This document shows positions 46,030 through 57,442 of a DNA stretch of 64,000 nt, in pieces. Positions within the stretch are counted from its first letter, which is position 1. Every line of letters starts with the position of its first letter. The translations under genes were made by a program, and so were the position numbers. The stretch comes from Platanthera guangdongensis (lineage: Eukaryota; Streptophyta; Magnoliopsida; Asparagales; Orchidaceae). The notes beneath the pieces were generated by a model. It saw nothing but the letters and a program-made list of their open reading frames with translations, was not told the origin of the DNA and made no database searches. The stretch spans positions 4,715,371 through 4,779,370 of the forward strand of contig CM077159.1 of assembly GCA_039583875.1 (NCBI GenBank). The letters run 5' to 3'.

Positions 46030-46870
46030 GACTTAAGAAATTTTCCTGGATTTGTCTCAGCGGTTTTGTCTCAGCGGTCTCAGCGGTTTTTCATTATCAG
46101 CTGAGACAAGCCTTTATCTCAGCACTTTCTTCTAATCTGTCGTCTCAGCTATTTTTGCACATAACTGTCTCAGCGGTTTTGTCTCGGCAGTTTTGTCTCA
46201 GTGGTCTCTGCGGTTATTCATTTATCAGCTGAGACAAACCTTTGTTTCAGCGCTTTCTTCTTATCTACTGTCTCAGCGATTTTTGCACTTCATTGTCATA
46301 GTGATTTTCTTCTTAATTGTCTCTGTGCTTCCTTCTTCATTAGAAGCGTTGAGTGAACCTGCTTCACTCAACGCTTCTAGACTTAGAAAAAATTCCAGCT
46401 AATTTATCTCTGATGTCTCAGCCGTCTCAGCGCCATCTTCTCATCTGTCTCAGCTGTCTCAGCGGTCTCAACACCATCTTCTCAATTATCTTCAGATGTC
46501 TCAACGCTATCTTCACAGCTATCTCAGCTGTCTCAGCGATCTCAACGCGTTCTTCTCAGCGGTCTCAGCGCTTTTGCCTTAGATAGATTTTCTGGCTTTA
46601 GCTTGACAAGATTTGAGCTGAGCTCGACAAACCGCAAACTGAGCTCGACGAACTTTGATCTTCTCAGCGGCCTCAGCGCTTTTTGCCTTAGTCAATTTTT
46701 CTCTTACTTTTGTTTGATCAGCGTTGTGCTGATCTCGATGAACTGTAACCTGAGCTCGACAAACTTCGAGTTGAGTTTGATGAATTTTGAATCCTGAGTT
46801 TTTAAGCTTAACTTAAGGAATGCTGAGTTGAGCTCGACGATCAGCGAGTTGAGTTCGATGAAATCTGAGC
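46030..46870. repeat. U3 motif arrays of LTR F
   Basis: Two motif classes: GTCTCAGCGGT and shortened CTCAGCG, 25 or more copies at 46055-46690, and a smaller set of GAGCTCGACGAAC-type motifs at 46615-46880 resembling the C/D family motif. Confidence 0.8.
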
Positions 46871-47016
46871 TAAGTTTGATGAAATTTGAGTTTACTGCCC
46901 AACTCATTTTTCTTCACCTGTCTAATCATTGACTACCTGCATGCATGAACTAGAGCACACATCAAATACATTGTGTGTGTATGTCATTGACCCGTTTGAC
47001 TTCTTACAAATCTGGG

Positions 47017-47162
47017 TGTACAACCCCGTAGCTGGGCGAGACCCTCCCCAAATATCAGCCTAGGGGCGTGTTGTGGGCGATGAGTTGGTGCGACCCCGTT
47101 TGAGGAGGTGCGGGTTCTCGTGCGTGCGTGCGGAAATTTTATGCGCACAAGTTTAGAATTTG

Positions 47163-47250
<88 letters not shown>

Positions 47251-49298
47251 TAATATTTTATATTATATTATAATATATATTATATATGATACTTATAGGA
47301 TAGAGGGGCTAGAAGAAAAGAGGCAGGGGGGATTTTTGGGCAGGGGGGCAGCAGGTATCGGGGGAGAGAAATAAATAAAGAAAAGGGAATAAAAAAGGGG
47401 GCTGGGGACACAGCAGAAAAAAGGGGGAGAAAAACAGCAGGAGAGGAAAAGGAGGAAAGAAGAGGCATCGGGGGTTTTGGGGGGGGGGGGGGGGGGATTT
47501 TTCTGCTTCTCCGTTAGGGCTCGTCCAGGAGGACAGCCAACCCGCGCAGCTCCCTCTCCCTCCAGCCGCCACCCTCCCTCTCTCCGGCCATCTAAAGCAG
47601 CCGCCCGCCCCCGCCCCTCTCTCTCTCCCGCCGATCTAGGGCACGGCCGCCCCTTCCTCACTCCCTCTCTCCCGTCGCTGGCAAGGCTAGGGCACGGCCG
47701 CCCCTTCCTCACTCCCTCTCTCCCATCGCCGGCAAGGCTAGGGCATGGCCGCCCCCTTCCTCACTCCCTCTCTCCCGTCGCCGGCAAGGCTAGGGCACGG
47801 CCTCCCCTTCCCCACTCCCACTCTCCTGTCGCTGGCGAGGCTAGGGCACAGCCGGCCCCTTTTCCTCTCTCCCGTCGCCGGCAAAGGAGCAGCGCAGCCG
47901 GCCCCCTTTTTTCTCTCTCCCGTCGGCCTACATTGGTGGCAGCCCGAGCCCCGCCTCCCTCTTTCTCTCCGGCCACCTAAAACAGCAGCAACCGCGTGCC
48001 ACTTCCTTTTCCAACAGCCTGGAGAAACTAGGCCCCCCTCCTTTTTTCCCGGCCTGGAGCAGCACACCTTGACCTTCCCCTCTCCCGGCAGCAAGCTCGG
48101 TCTGGAGCGAGGCTCGGCCTGGAGTGAGGCTCGGCCTGGAGCGAGGCTCGGCCTGGAGCAATGCTCGGCCTGGAGTGGAGATCGACCACCGATGCGGCCG
48201 CACGCAGCAGAATCGACCCGGAGCTCCTCTCCCCCCCCCCCCCCCCCCCCGCCGCCAAGCACGCGACAAGGGTAACGATGTTTCAACTTGGGCAGGTAAA
48301 GCCTTCAGTTTACATACTTGCATGGAAGCCCCTCTCCACCAACGGGTGGGGTGAAGGGAGCTTTCCGATGGGTTGACGTGTACGTCCCCGCAATTAATTG
48401 CATTAGTACCCGGAAGCGTGAGTACGGGTTTAGGCATGCTGTGTGAAGCCCATCCGGACGTGTGAGCCGGATTGGTGATGTTTTGGGGTTCCCGGAGAAG
48501 ACTCCGAGGAAGTTGTTTATTTAGCCGCTTGCAGGGAATGCGCACCATAGCCCCAAAAAAGGGGATGTGCGCAATATGTTTGGCCCGCTTATATTAGCCG
48601 ACCGATGACTAGTTGGCCGCTGCTCGTCGAGACGTTGGCGTACAGGTGTTGCAGTACCAGGCGGGGAATGACGGGCTTAATCCCGAGCTTATGCTGGCCC
48701 TCGAAGGCCTTTTTATTTATATTTCCGGCCTGCGTGCCGAGTATGGAATTTATATTCATGTAATATTTTTTCATATCTGTGATGCTCTGTGAATATAGTT
48801 TACTCCTCCTGTCTTGGGCGAGCGGTGTGTTCGTGAACCGCTCCCCCCGTGTGGGCCCTGAGGTATAGATGCCGGGAAGCCCCTGATGGCCCGTTGTCAT
48901 ACTTTCAGAGTAGCGGAGTTCCGCTATTAGCGGCCCAATTGGGGCTGCGTAGAGTAGGGCTGCTGGAAGGTTTTGCGCCAATAGTAAGACGGGAGGGGAA
49001 CATTTTACATAGACCCGAGGTGGCACCTTTAGTTAAGGAGTGGATCTTGAGATCCTCCTCAGATGTCCCGGTCGGCCAAGAGAGCCCTCCGAAGGTGCCT
49101 TAGCTCATCCCTTGTCTTGGGAGGGGAAGAGTTTGTTAGTCTTCCGGGTATGCGGCGGGTCCTCCACGCTGAGACCTTGGGTCTGTCCCCTTGTGTTCCT
49201 ATTCTTGTGCCTAGATCGTTCGCTTGAGGGTAGTAGGTGCGCGGTCACCCATTCCCCAAGGGTCGAACTCCACAGGAGACCGATTTCCGGTTTCAACA
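47017..49298 (+). mobile_element. 5' LTR of element G
   Basis: 2,282 bp. It contains a long (TA)n (47165-47247), G runs near 47480, tandem CCGTCGCCGGCAAGGCTAGG units (47640-47900), a 17-bp tandem CGGCCTGGAGCGAGGCT (about 48098-48180) and a C run. Pro/Arg-rich open frames across these repeats are compositional. Confidence 0.9.
47165..47247. repeat. (TA)n microsatellite in LTR G
   Basis: About 83 bp of TA; the 3' LTR has a shorter tract near 57600-57640. Confidence 0.95.
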
Positions 49299-50393
49299 TT
49301 TTGGTGCGGTGAGCGTGGAGAGTGACCAGCACAGAAGAACTCAGGCGAACGTCATGGCTATAGAAGTGGAACCAAGTCTCGACCATGGACAAGCGTTGAT
49401 ACTTTGTGTGTAAGGTCCTCATACTCAGAGTTGTCCCCTCCCATAGTTGTTGTTTGAATCCCATAGCATTTGGAGTAGGATTTGCTCCTATTTGAAGCGC
49501 TTCTACCTATGAAAACCCATGTGTCCCCACTTGTTACATCAACGAGAAACCTGGAGGTTATTGTCTTTAAGATCAAGTAAGAGAGCAGGTGAGAGGTATT
49601 AGGAGCCGGGGTGACCTGAAAGGGTTCCCTCCCTAGCGGTAATATGTTATCTCTTCCTTGTAATTCAATAACGGTCAAGTTCTCTCTTTATTACCAATTC
49701 GCCTCAAGCTTCTGAGGACTTCAAGGGTTAGCCTCACGATCGACTCCGGAAGCCAAACGTCCAACCCGTTCCTTTTAAATAGCCTAGTTCGGACGATGGG
49801 ACGGTGCCGCGGGACTTTAAGCGCTATTGTAAGACCGAACCTCTGCACTGACGGACGAGATCAGCTCCCCCATTGAACGTCGGCCTATGTCCCCCCGATT
49901 GCATCTCTCTTCCGATTGGAGGAATTATTATGAAAAGGCTCGGACGCCAGCTTCCCGATTTGACGACTTCCAGATCGTCTCTCTTATGAAAATAATGCGT
50001 CCTCTGTTTGTAAGAACATCAGTGCTATTAACTCTCCAGCACCTCTTAAGTAAACAGGATGTCTCCACCTCAAGCAAAGTCAAGTCCTCAGGTAATAGTG
50101 GACCCCGAGCAGATCCCGCTGTCAGGCTCTCACCTAGCTGGCAGGGCCGGAAGTCACTCGGTGTCATTCGTGGGCCTCGAGCAAATCCCGCTGTCAGGCT
50201 CTCACCTAGCTGGCAGGGCCGGAAGTCACTCGATGGCGGTAGTTTTGGACCCCGAGCTGATCCCGCTGTCATGTAATCATCTAGCTGGCAGGGCCGGAAG
50301 TCACTCGGTGTCATCCGTGGTCCTCGAGCAGATCCCGCTGTCAGGCTCTCACCTAGCTGGCAGGGCCGGAAGTCACTCGATGGCGGTAGTTTT
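49299..50393 (+). other. Leader and non-coding interior of G, left part
   Basis: After the LTR comes TTTTGGTGCGGTGAGCG. TGG plus the following bases weakly resemble the TGGCGCCGTTGCC-type PBS of some Gypsy elements and do not match initiator tRNA-Met. No frame with retroelement motifs is seen. The last 295 bp are the tandem repeat described next. Confidence 0.5.
50099..50393. repeat. 73-bp tandem repeat of G, left block
   Basis: Units share GAGCAGATCCCGCTGTCAGG...GCCGGAAGTCACTCG and alternate between two tails, GTGTCATCCGTGGGCCTC and ATGGCGGTAGTTTTGGACC, so the true period is a dimer of about 146 bp. Element H is inserted in the TTTT of the second tail. Confidence 0.9.
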
Positions 50394-52260
50394 TGTTGAA
50401 TTCTGTGAAGTGAAAGTGGGTGAATGGAAGGCTTGGGAAACCTATCCGCGCGGACTATGCGGACTGGGTTGGCGGACTGCTAGGTCGGCAGGGATGTTGC
50501 AGGCGGTTTGCTCTGTGGCGGCCTGGGCGGTCTATTCGCGCGGACTACGCGGACAGCAGCGGCGGTCTGACAGGCCAGTGTATGCTCAGCAGGCGGTTTA
50601 CTCCCAGGAAGTAACCGAGCGGATAGGAATGTTATCCGCGGAGTCCGGCAAGAAGCGGACTGAAGAACTGGAGCCCGGCAGACCGGTTTGGCAGTTGCCT
50701 TGGTCTTGCTCTAGTGAAGCGGCAAGTAGTAGTCGCGGAGACCGCCGGTCAGCGCGGACAGAAACTGGAGGTAGCCCGGTATGGCGGGCTAGATCCAGTG
50801 TCCGCCAGTAAGTGCGGACTGGCCCTTGTGGCCAGCGGACTGGACTTGGTGGGAATTGAACCAAGTCCAGGATGGCTCAGTCCGGGGAGATCGGGCAGTG
50901 GAGCGCGGGCTGGTTTCTCAGTCCGTCAAGCGTAGTAGAAGCGTTGTTGCCTTGCTTGCTAGCTTGGGAAATGCGGCCTGGAGAATTGCTTGTGCAGGAG
51001 CGTGCGGACTGGAGCCGGAGTCCGCTGAGTCCGGTTTAGCCTTGTGACGAGGTAATGGACTCAGGAGTTGCGGACTGGAGTCTGTTGTTAGCGGACTGGA
51101 TTGGCGTGTCCGCTAAGTCCGGAGGTGCCTTGGCAATGAGGTAATGGACTTGGGATATGCGGACGGAAGCCGGGTGTTCGCTGAGTCCGGCAGGTGCCTT
51201 GATGGCGAGGCTGCGGGCTCGGGTTTTGCGGGCTGATGCCTTGTCCGCAGAATGGCGGACACGGCTGTTGTGGAGTCCGGCTGTGGTGGTCCTGGCTTGG
51301 CCTTTGGCGGCAAGGCAGGCTGGATATTGGAGTCCGGCCTTGGAGAAGCTGGGGCGGACTGGCTATCTGCACAGGAGCGGCGAACTGGAAGGTGTGTCCG
51401 CGGGCTGTGCGGACACACTTGTTCTAGCTGCGGGTTGTGGCGGTGATCCTATCGGTCAGGGCGGTGACCATACTCATCGTCGTGCCTATAAATAGGACTC
51501 ATGTCACATCAGGAAATAAGACAACCTAAACCGAAGTAAGTGAACAGTATTTGAGCTCGCGTAAGTTGCTGCGGTCTGGACTTTATGTCCGCGCGGATTG
51601 AGAGTTGACCCGGTTGTGCTGTGCAGGTTGTGCGGATAGCGCTGGAAAGCCAGGACTTGGCTCTGATTGCGGTCAGGGACAGTGCGGACTCTGCGGTTAA
51701 GCAACAGGCGGTAAACAGCAGGTCGCGGATAGCGACCAGGCGGTTTTCTCTTTGGCGACTTGGTTCGGGGTTCAGGAAGTCACCTGCTTCAGGCGGACTG
51801 TTCCATTCGGTGACGCAGCTTGTGCGGTCTGGCGGCATGCAGACCGGCGGTGAAGAGCTAAGCATTGGAATAAGGGGTGAGTCCGCGCGGCTTGGGTTGC
51901 GGTCTGGCGACCTGGCGGACTGAGCGGACTCCACAGCAGTAGGTCGGCGGCTTGTTGATTGAGTTCGCGCGGCTTGTTTTTTGTTCTTGTCTGTGTAACT
52001 GTCTCTGCTCTCCCGGTGTTGGGTGTTGGTGAAGCATGTCTCGCCATGTATGTCTCGTCTTGTAAAGAAGTTTGCTCTTGATCAATAAAGAAGCTTGTGC
52101 TGCATGTGTTGCTGGTTATTACTGCTTTGTTGAGATAACCCCTGCTAACTCCACGATCCGGGAAAACTTTCAACATTATAAGTGGGCGTATTCTCCTTCG
52201 GTTTGTTGAGTTTTCAGCAGGGTATCCATGGGGGCGTCTGCGGTTTGTTGAATTTTAACA
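50394..52260 (+). mobile_element. 5' LTR of element H
   Basis: The U3 carries about 28 copies of GCGGAC/GTCCGC, mostly as GCGGACT, ending near the TATA box at 51487 (TATAAATAGG). A polyadenylation-like AATAAA lies near 52083. Confidence 0.93.
51487..51496 (+). promoter_or_regulatory. TATA box of H
   Basis: TATAAATAGG in GCCTATAAATAGGAC, repeated in the 3' LTR at 55683. Confidence 0.7.
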
Positions 52261-52275
52261 TGGTATCAAAGCGAG
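52261..52275 (+). other. Primer-binding site of H
   Basis: TGGTATCAAAGCGAG directly abuts the LTR end and is complementary to initiator tRNA-Met (Copia variant with CAAAGC). Confidence 0.88.
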
Positions 52276-52346
52276 GTTGTTGGAGTGGTCAAGCAGTGCT
52301 CAATGGAAGTAGTTGCTCGTCTGAAGAGGAAACCAGTGGTAGAACC

Positions 52347-55007
52347 ATGGCAGTGGAGGATGCAAGTTGTCTTGGTATTGATCTCCTTACAGAGGCGAAC
52401 TGTGAACGGTGGAAGTCCTGTATGAAGAGCTTTCTTCTTGGCGAGAACCTTTGGGAGGTTGTATGCGGAGCAGGAAGACAAGAGGATACTGCTGGCAATG
52501 CTGAGGCGATGAGAGCTTGGAAGGAGGCAAATGCGAAAGCGGAGTCTATCCTCAAGCAGGTGATCTCATCGGAGCTCTTGGACCACATCAGTGGATGTCG
52601 GTCAGCTGCGGAGGTTTGGACTTCCCTTGATGGGTTGTTCAGGAAGGAGGTGAAGGTTGCTGCGGAAGATGGTCCCTCTACTTCATATCAGGAAGAAAGG
52701 AGTGTTTCTCCTAGGCGTGATAGCAAGAGGAAGGAAGGACCACGGTGCTATAAATGCAAGCAGCAAGGTCATCTTCGGAAGGAGTGCAAGGTTGTCTTGC
52801 TCTCGGAGAACGTAGCTCAGGTAGGGAGGATGGAGAAGAACGTAGTTGAGATTTCAACTAGTTCTGGAGTTGATCGAAGGAATGCCAGTGATAGTGCAGC
52901 TATCTGGCATGAAAGACTGGGGCATGTAGGGATGGACAAGCTGAAAGCAATGGCGGAAAGAAGACTCGTAAGAGGCTTGCCTAGATTGTCATCCTATGGC
53001 GATGGTCAGGGGTGTGCGGGATGTCAGGAGAGTGGAGTCTATCGCTTCATGGTTGACAAAGCACAATCCAGGAGTAATGCACCATTGGCGGTTGTCCATT
53101 GTGCTCTGGTGGGACCGACCGTCACGGCCAGTCTTGGAGGCAGCAGGTTCATGCTGATATTGGTTGATGACTATTCTGGGTATACTTGGGTATACTTTAT
53201 GAAGAGGAAGTTCAACATGGTACGCTTGTTTGTGGAGTTCAAGAAGCTTGTGGAAGGCCAGCTTGGCCGGAGGATCAAGGTGTTGAGGACAAGTTTCGGT
53301 GGTGAGTTTGGCTCAACCGAGTTCTCACGCTTTTGCAGGAAGCAAGGGATCCGGATGGAGCTTTCTTGTGGACATACTTCACAACAGGGTAGTATTGCAG
53401 CTCGGATGATCCGTTGGTTAACGGAGACCTGCAAGTGTTGGCTTCAGAGTAAAGGCATTCTGAAGGCTCTTTGGGCGGAGGGAATAGCCTGTGCTGCTCA
53501 TGTCATCAACCGGATGCCTCTTAGTCCGATCATAATGAAGACTCCTTATGAGCTGATGTTCGGAGTGAAGCCCTCAGTGAAGCACCTTCGGGTGTTTGGA
53601 TCTACCTGCTATATACATTCTTCGGGTGCTCTCAAGACAAAGCTAGTCTTTGTTGGGTATGATGAGCAGAGAAGAAGATGGAGGTGTATGGATCCTGCGA
53701 CGAAGAAACTTATAGTGTCGAGAGACATTGTTTTTGATGAGTTGACGCCGTATTGGGGTAGCTCTTATGTGGAGCTAGAGATAAGCAGGTTAGATGGTGG
53801 GCTGAAGGAGGCTGCTGCTAAGGAAGTGGAGTTACCTGAGTCACCAGGTGTTCCAGGTTGTTCTAGCTCCGGGGCAAAGGCGTCAGAGTCGGGAAGAAGG
53901 GGGAGCGATGCTCCAGGACCTTCTGGCTCGAAGGCGGAGGCTTCCGGTTCAGGAAGCAAGGGGAGCGATGTTCCAGGCAGTTCTTGTTCAAGAGGGGAGT
54001 CTTCTGGTTCAGGAAGCAGGGGGAGCGTTGCTCCAGATGCTTTTGGTTCCAGTAAGGAGGCGTCTTGTTCAGAGAGCAAAGGGGGCATTGTTCCGGGTTT
54101 GCCCGGGAACGGAGCTGGTTCAAAAGCAGCGGAGGTGGTTAGCCATGATCAGGTTCTTCGGAGATCGAAGAGGATCAGTAAGCCACCAGCTCGATATTGT
54201 GAAGGGAACACGGCGGACTTGGTCCCGTGTTTCCTTGTTATCCCTCAGGTCGAGCAAGGTACTTCTGGCTGTGATGACCCCACTAGAATCAAGGAGGTGG
54301 TTGACACCAAGTCTGAAGAGGTGACTTCTCTCAGAGGCAACGAGGCTTGGGCTTCTGGGTCCAAGGAAGTTGGTGATACTCCTGTGATGCAAGAGTGGAG
54401 GTTGAAGCTGAAGAAGGCAGAGGGAAGCATGACTCCTTTGTGGAGATGCTGGAGGGCTCCCTCATGGTCCATGATATGCGGGGCGAGGACTATGTCTTTG
54501 ACATCTCTTCGTAGATGCTATCGGAAGGACCAGGTGCAAGGTTACGGGAGCTGCTGGAGTTATACACCACTTCTCACTTCAAGGGGGAGTGTTGAATTCT
54601 GTGAAGTGAAAGTGGGTGAATGGAAGGCTTGGGAAACCTATCCGCGCGGACTACGCGGACTGGGTTGGCGGACTGCTAGGTCGGCAGGGATGTTGCAGGC
54701 GGTTTGCTCTGTGGCGGCTTGGGCGGTCTGTTCACGCGGACTACGGGGACAGCAGCGGCGGTCTGACAGGCCAGTGTATGCTCAGAAGGCGGTTTACTCC
54801 CAGGAAGTAACTGGGCGGATAGGAATGTTATCCGCGGAGTTCGGCAAGAAGCGGACTGAAGAACTGGAGCCCGGCAGACCGGTTTGGCAGTTGCCTTGGT
54901 CTTGCTCTAGTGAAGCGGCAAGTAGTAGTCGCGGAGACTGCCGGTCAGCGCGGACAGAAACTGGAGGTCGCCCGGTATGGCGGGCTAGATCCAGTGTCCG
55001 CCAGTAA
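52347..55007 (+). CDS. Gag-integrase remnant ORF of H, catalytic triad lost
   Basis: One open frame of about 887 codons; the ATG at 52347 (MAVEDASCLG) is chosen because the in-frame ATG at 52260 overlaps the LTR end and PBS. In order: short Copia gag domain, CCHC knuckle CYKCKQQGHLRKEC (residues 134-147), no protease, integrase zinc finger IWHERLGHVG...CAGC, integrase core, Gly/Ser-rich repeats (about residues 510-595), and the LRRSKRISKPPARY motif. All three catalytic acids are replaced: Ala at 53103, Ser at 53292, Ala at 53400. Surrounding residues (GGEF, INRMP, TPYELMFG, VFG) are kept. RT and RNase H are absent. The last 140 codons read into the 3' LTR, so the natural end may be before 54590. 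It may act as an RNA-binding partner in trans; this is inference. Confidence 0.8.
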   Translation: MAVEDASCLGIDLLTEANCERWKSCMKSFLLGENLWEVVCGAGRQEDTAGNAEAMRAWKEANAKAESILKQVISSELLDHISGCRSAAEVWTSLDGLFRKEVKVAAEDGPSTSYQEERSVSPRRDSKRKEGPRCYKCKQQGHLRKECKVVLLSENVAQVGRMEKNVVEISTSSGVDRRNASDSAAIWHERLGHVGMDKLKAMAERRLVRGLPRLSSYGDGQGCAGCQESGVYRFMVDKAQSRSNAPLAVVHCALVGPTVTASLGGSRFMLILVDDYSGYTWVYFMKRKFNMVRLFVEFKKLVEGQLGRRIKVLRTSFGGEFGSTEFSRFCRKQGIRMELSCGHTSQQGSIAARMIRWLTETCKCWLQSKGILKALWAEGIACAAHVINRMPLSPIIMKTPYELMFGVKPSVKHLRVFGSTCYIHSSGALKTKLVFVGYDEQRRRWRCMDPATKKLIVSRDIVFDELTPYWGSSYVELEISRLDGGLKEAAAKEVELPESPGVPGCSSSGAKASESGRRGSDAPGPSGSKAEASGSGSKGSDVPGSSCSRGESSGSGSRGSVAPDAFGSSKEASCSESKGGIVPGLPGNGAGSKAAEVVSHDQVLRRSKRISKPPARYCEGNTADLVPCFLVIPQVEQGTSGCDDPTRIKEVVDTKSEEVTSLRGNEAWASGSKEVGDTPVMQEWRLKLKKAEGSMTPLWRCWRAPSWSMICGARTMSLTSLRRCYRKDQVQGYGSCWSYTPLLTSRGSVEFCEVKVGEWKAWETYPRGLRGLGWRTARSAGMLQAVCSVAAWAVCSRGLRGQQRRSDRPVYAQKAVYSQEVTGRIGMLSAEFGKKRTEELEPGRPVWQLPWSCSSEAASSSRGDCRSARTETGGRPVWRARSSVRQ
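54577..54589 (+). other. Polypurine tract of H
   Basis: CTTCAAGGGGGAG directly before the 3' LTR start TGTTGAATTC. Confidence 0.85.
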
Positions 55008-56456
55008 GTGCGGACTGGCCCTTGTGGCCAGCGGACTGGACTTGGTGGGAATTGAACCAAGTCCAGGATGGCTCAGTCCGGGGAGATCGCGCAGTGGAGC
55101 GCGGGCTGGTTTCTCAGTCCATCAAGCGTAGTAGAAGCGTTGTTGCCTTGCTTGCTAGCTTGGGAAATGCGGACTGGAGAATTGCTTGTGCAGGAGCGTG
55201 CGGACTGTAGCCGGAGTCCGCTGAGTCCGGTTTAGCCTTGTGACGAGGTAATGGACTCAGGAGTTGCGGACTGGAGTCTGCTGTTAGCGGACTGGATTGG
55301 CGTGTCCTCTAAGTCCGGAGGTGCCTTGGAAATGAGGTAATGGACTTGGGATATGCGGACGGAAGCCGGGTGTTCGCTGAGTCCGGCAGGTGCCTTGATG
55401 GCGAGGCTGCGGGCTCGGGTTTTGCGGGCTGATGCCTTGTCCGCAGAATGGCGGACACGGCTGTTGTGGAGTCCGGCTGTGGTGGTCCTGGCTTGGCCTT
55501 TGGCGGCAAGGCGGGCTGGATATTGGAGTCCGGCCTTGGAGAAGCTGGGGCGGACTGGCTATCTGCACAGGAGCGGCGAACTGGAAGGTGTGTCCGCGGG
55601 CTGTGCGGACACACTTGTTCTAGCTGCGGGTTGTGGCGGTGATCCTATCGGTCAGGGCGGTGACCATACTCATCGTCGTGCCTATAAATAGGACTCATGT
55701 CACATCAGGAAATAAGACAACCTAAACCGAAGTAAGTGAACAGTATTTGAGCTCGCGTAAGTTGCTGCGGTCTGGACTTTGTGTCCGCGCGGATTGAGAG
55801 TTGACCCGGTTGTGCTGTGCAGGTTGTGCGGATAGCGCTGGAAAGCCAGGACTTGGCTCTGATTGCGGTCAGGGACAGTGCGGACTCTGCGGTTAAGCAA
55901 CAGGCGGTAAACAGCAGGTCGCGGATAGCGACCAGGCGGTTTTCTCTTTGGCGACTTGGTTCGGGGTTCAGGAAGTCGCCTGCTTCAGACGGACTGTTCC
56001 ATTCGGTGACGCAGCTTGTGCGGTCTGGCGGCATGCAGACCGGCGGTGAAGAGCTAAGCATTGGAATAAGGGGTGAGTCCGCGCGGCTTGGGTTGCCGTC
56101 TGGCGACCTGGCGGACTGAGCGGACTCCACAGCAGTAGGTCGGCGGCTTGTTGATTGAGTCCGCGCGGCTTGTTTTTTGTTCTTGTCTGTGTAACTGTCT
56201 CTGCTCTCCCGGTGTTGGGTGTTGGTGAAGCATGTCTCGCCATGTATGTCTCGCCTTGTAAAGAAGTTTGCTCTTGATCAATAAAGAAGCTTGTGCTGCA
56301 TGTGTTGCTGGTTATTACTGCTTTGTTGAGATAACCCCTGCTAACTCCACGATCCGGGAAAACTTTCAACATTATAAGTGGGCGTATTCTCCTTCGGTTT
56401 GTTGAGTTTTCAGCAGGGTATCCAAGGGGGCGTCTGCGGTTTGTTGAATTTTAACA
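54590..56456 (+). mobile_element. 3' LTR of element H
   Basis: Same length as the 5' copy, with the same GCGGAC array and TATA box; open frames on both strands are shared between the copies and are compositional. Confidence 0.93.
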
Positions 56457-57180
56457 GTTTTGGACCCCGAGCAGATCCCGCTGCCAGACTCTCATCTAGC
56501 TGGCAGGGCCGGAAGTCACTCGGTGTCATCCGTGGGCCTCAAGCAGATCCTACTGTCAGGCTCTCACCTAGCTGGCAGGGCCGGAAGTCACTCGATGGCG
56601 GTAGTTTTGGACCCCGAGCAGATCCCGCTGCCAGGCTCTCATCTAGATGGCAGGGCCGGAGGTCACTCGGTGTCATCCGTGGGCCTCTAGCAGATCCCGC
56701 TGTCAGGCTCTCACCTAGCTGGCAGGGTCGGAAGTCACTCGATGGCGGTAGTTTTGGACCCCAAGCAGATCCCGCTGTCAGGATCTCATCTAGCTGGCAG
56801 GTCCGGAAGTCACTCGGTGTCATCCGTGGGCCTCGAGTAGATCCTGCTGTCAGGCTCTCACCTAGCTGGCAGGGCCGGAAGTCACTCAATGGCGGTAGTA
56901 GTGGACCCCGGGTTGACTCGCCGTCATGCTCTCATTAGCTGGCAGGGCTGTAGGCACGCCTGGGGGGAAACGGTTGGTTCTTGGAGAGTTTTTGCAGGAC
57001 CCCGAGTGATGCTCGGCCCCGGGTAGACCCGCTGCCTGGCTCCTACTAGCTGGCAGGTCTGTAGGCTCGTTTGGGGGGTAAGGGACCCCGATTGCTTCTC
57101 GGCCCCGGGTAGACTCGTTGTCAGGCTCTCATTAGCTGGCAGGGTTGTAGGCATACCTGGGGGGAAAGGAATAGCTCCGC
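56457..57180. repeat. Tandem repeat of G, right block with divergent tail
   Basis: Continues the alternating 73-bp units for about six copies to about 56900, then more divergent, longer units (GGCCCCGGGTAGACTCG...CTAGCTGGCAGG) to about 57170. The gradient from uniform to diverged copies suggests local amplification at one end. Confidence 0.85.
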
Positions 57181-57442
57181 GTGCACAATGAGATACAAAA
57201 TATATGACTTTCTTATTTCGCGATATCACGAGAAATTGTATACTTGTTATAAGTAATGGTATAAGGGAAATTCAATAGCAGTGAGCCAAAGGGTATCGAG
57301 TGCTTCAAAAGGTTCAGAAATGTCATGGGGAGATTGATGTTCCGAGTGCAAATTTCAGTTTCTCTCAAAAATTTTTTTGGGTCGGCTCCCACTCGTCGGA
57401 TACGTTGGGTTGGATGATTCTTTCCGAGCTTGTGTCAAGCTC

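Larger units (their letters stand above)
44586..47016 (-). mobile_element. 5' LTR of element F (start lost)
   Basis: On the minus strand it ends GAACGTTCA before the PBS. The upstream end is cut at 47016, about 25 bp short of the expected TGTTGG start judging by LTR B (both contain CCCAGATTTG). Parts: U3 motif arrays (46030-46870), TATA on the minus strand at 45767-45777, mini-hairpins 44897-45396, box GGTTCCCCAATTGGGTACAT near 44757, C-loop hairpin 44615-44639. Confidence 0.9.
50394..56456 (+). mobile_element. Element H, deleted Copia element with intact LTRs
   Basis: Two 1,867-bp LTRs (50394-52260, 54590-56456) start TGTTGAATTC and end TTTTAACA. The TSD GTTTT is at 50389-50393 and 56457-56461. 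The LTRs are equal in length and differ at few positions, so insertion is recent. The interior is only 2.3 kb: PBS, one ORF, polypurine tract. Protease, reverse transcriptase and RNase H are missing. Confidence 0.95.

Noticed and set aside
47477..48290. Long Pro/Arg/Ser-rich open frames on both strands
   Set aside because: They lie across GC-rich tandem repeats of LTR G, recur in its other LTR, and have no motif; compositional.
50394..52176. Several open frames of 60-140 codons on both strands in the H LTRs
   Set aside because: Identical in both LTR copies and explained by the GCGGAC-rich composition.
53100..53402. Treating H integrase as active
   Set aside because: All three catalytic acidic positions are replaced by Ala, Ser and Ala.
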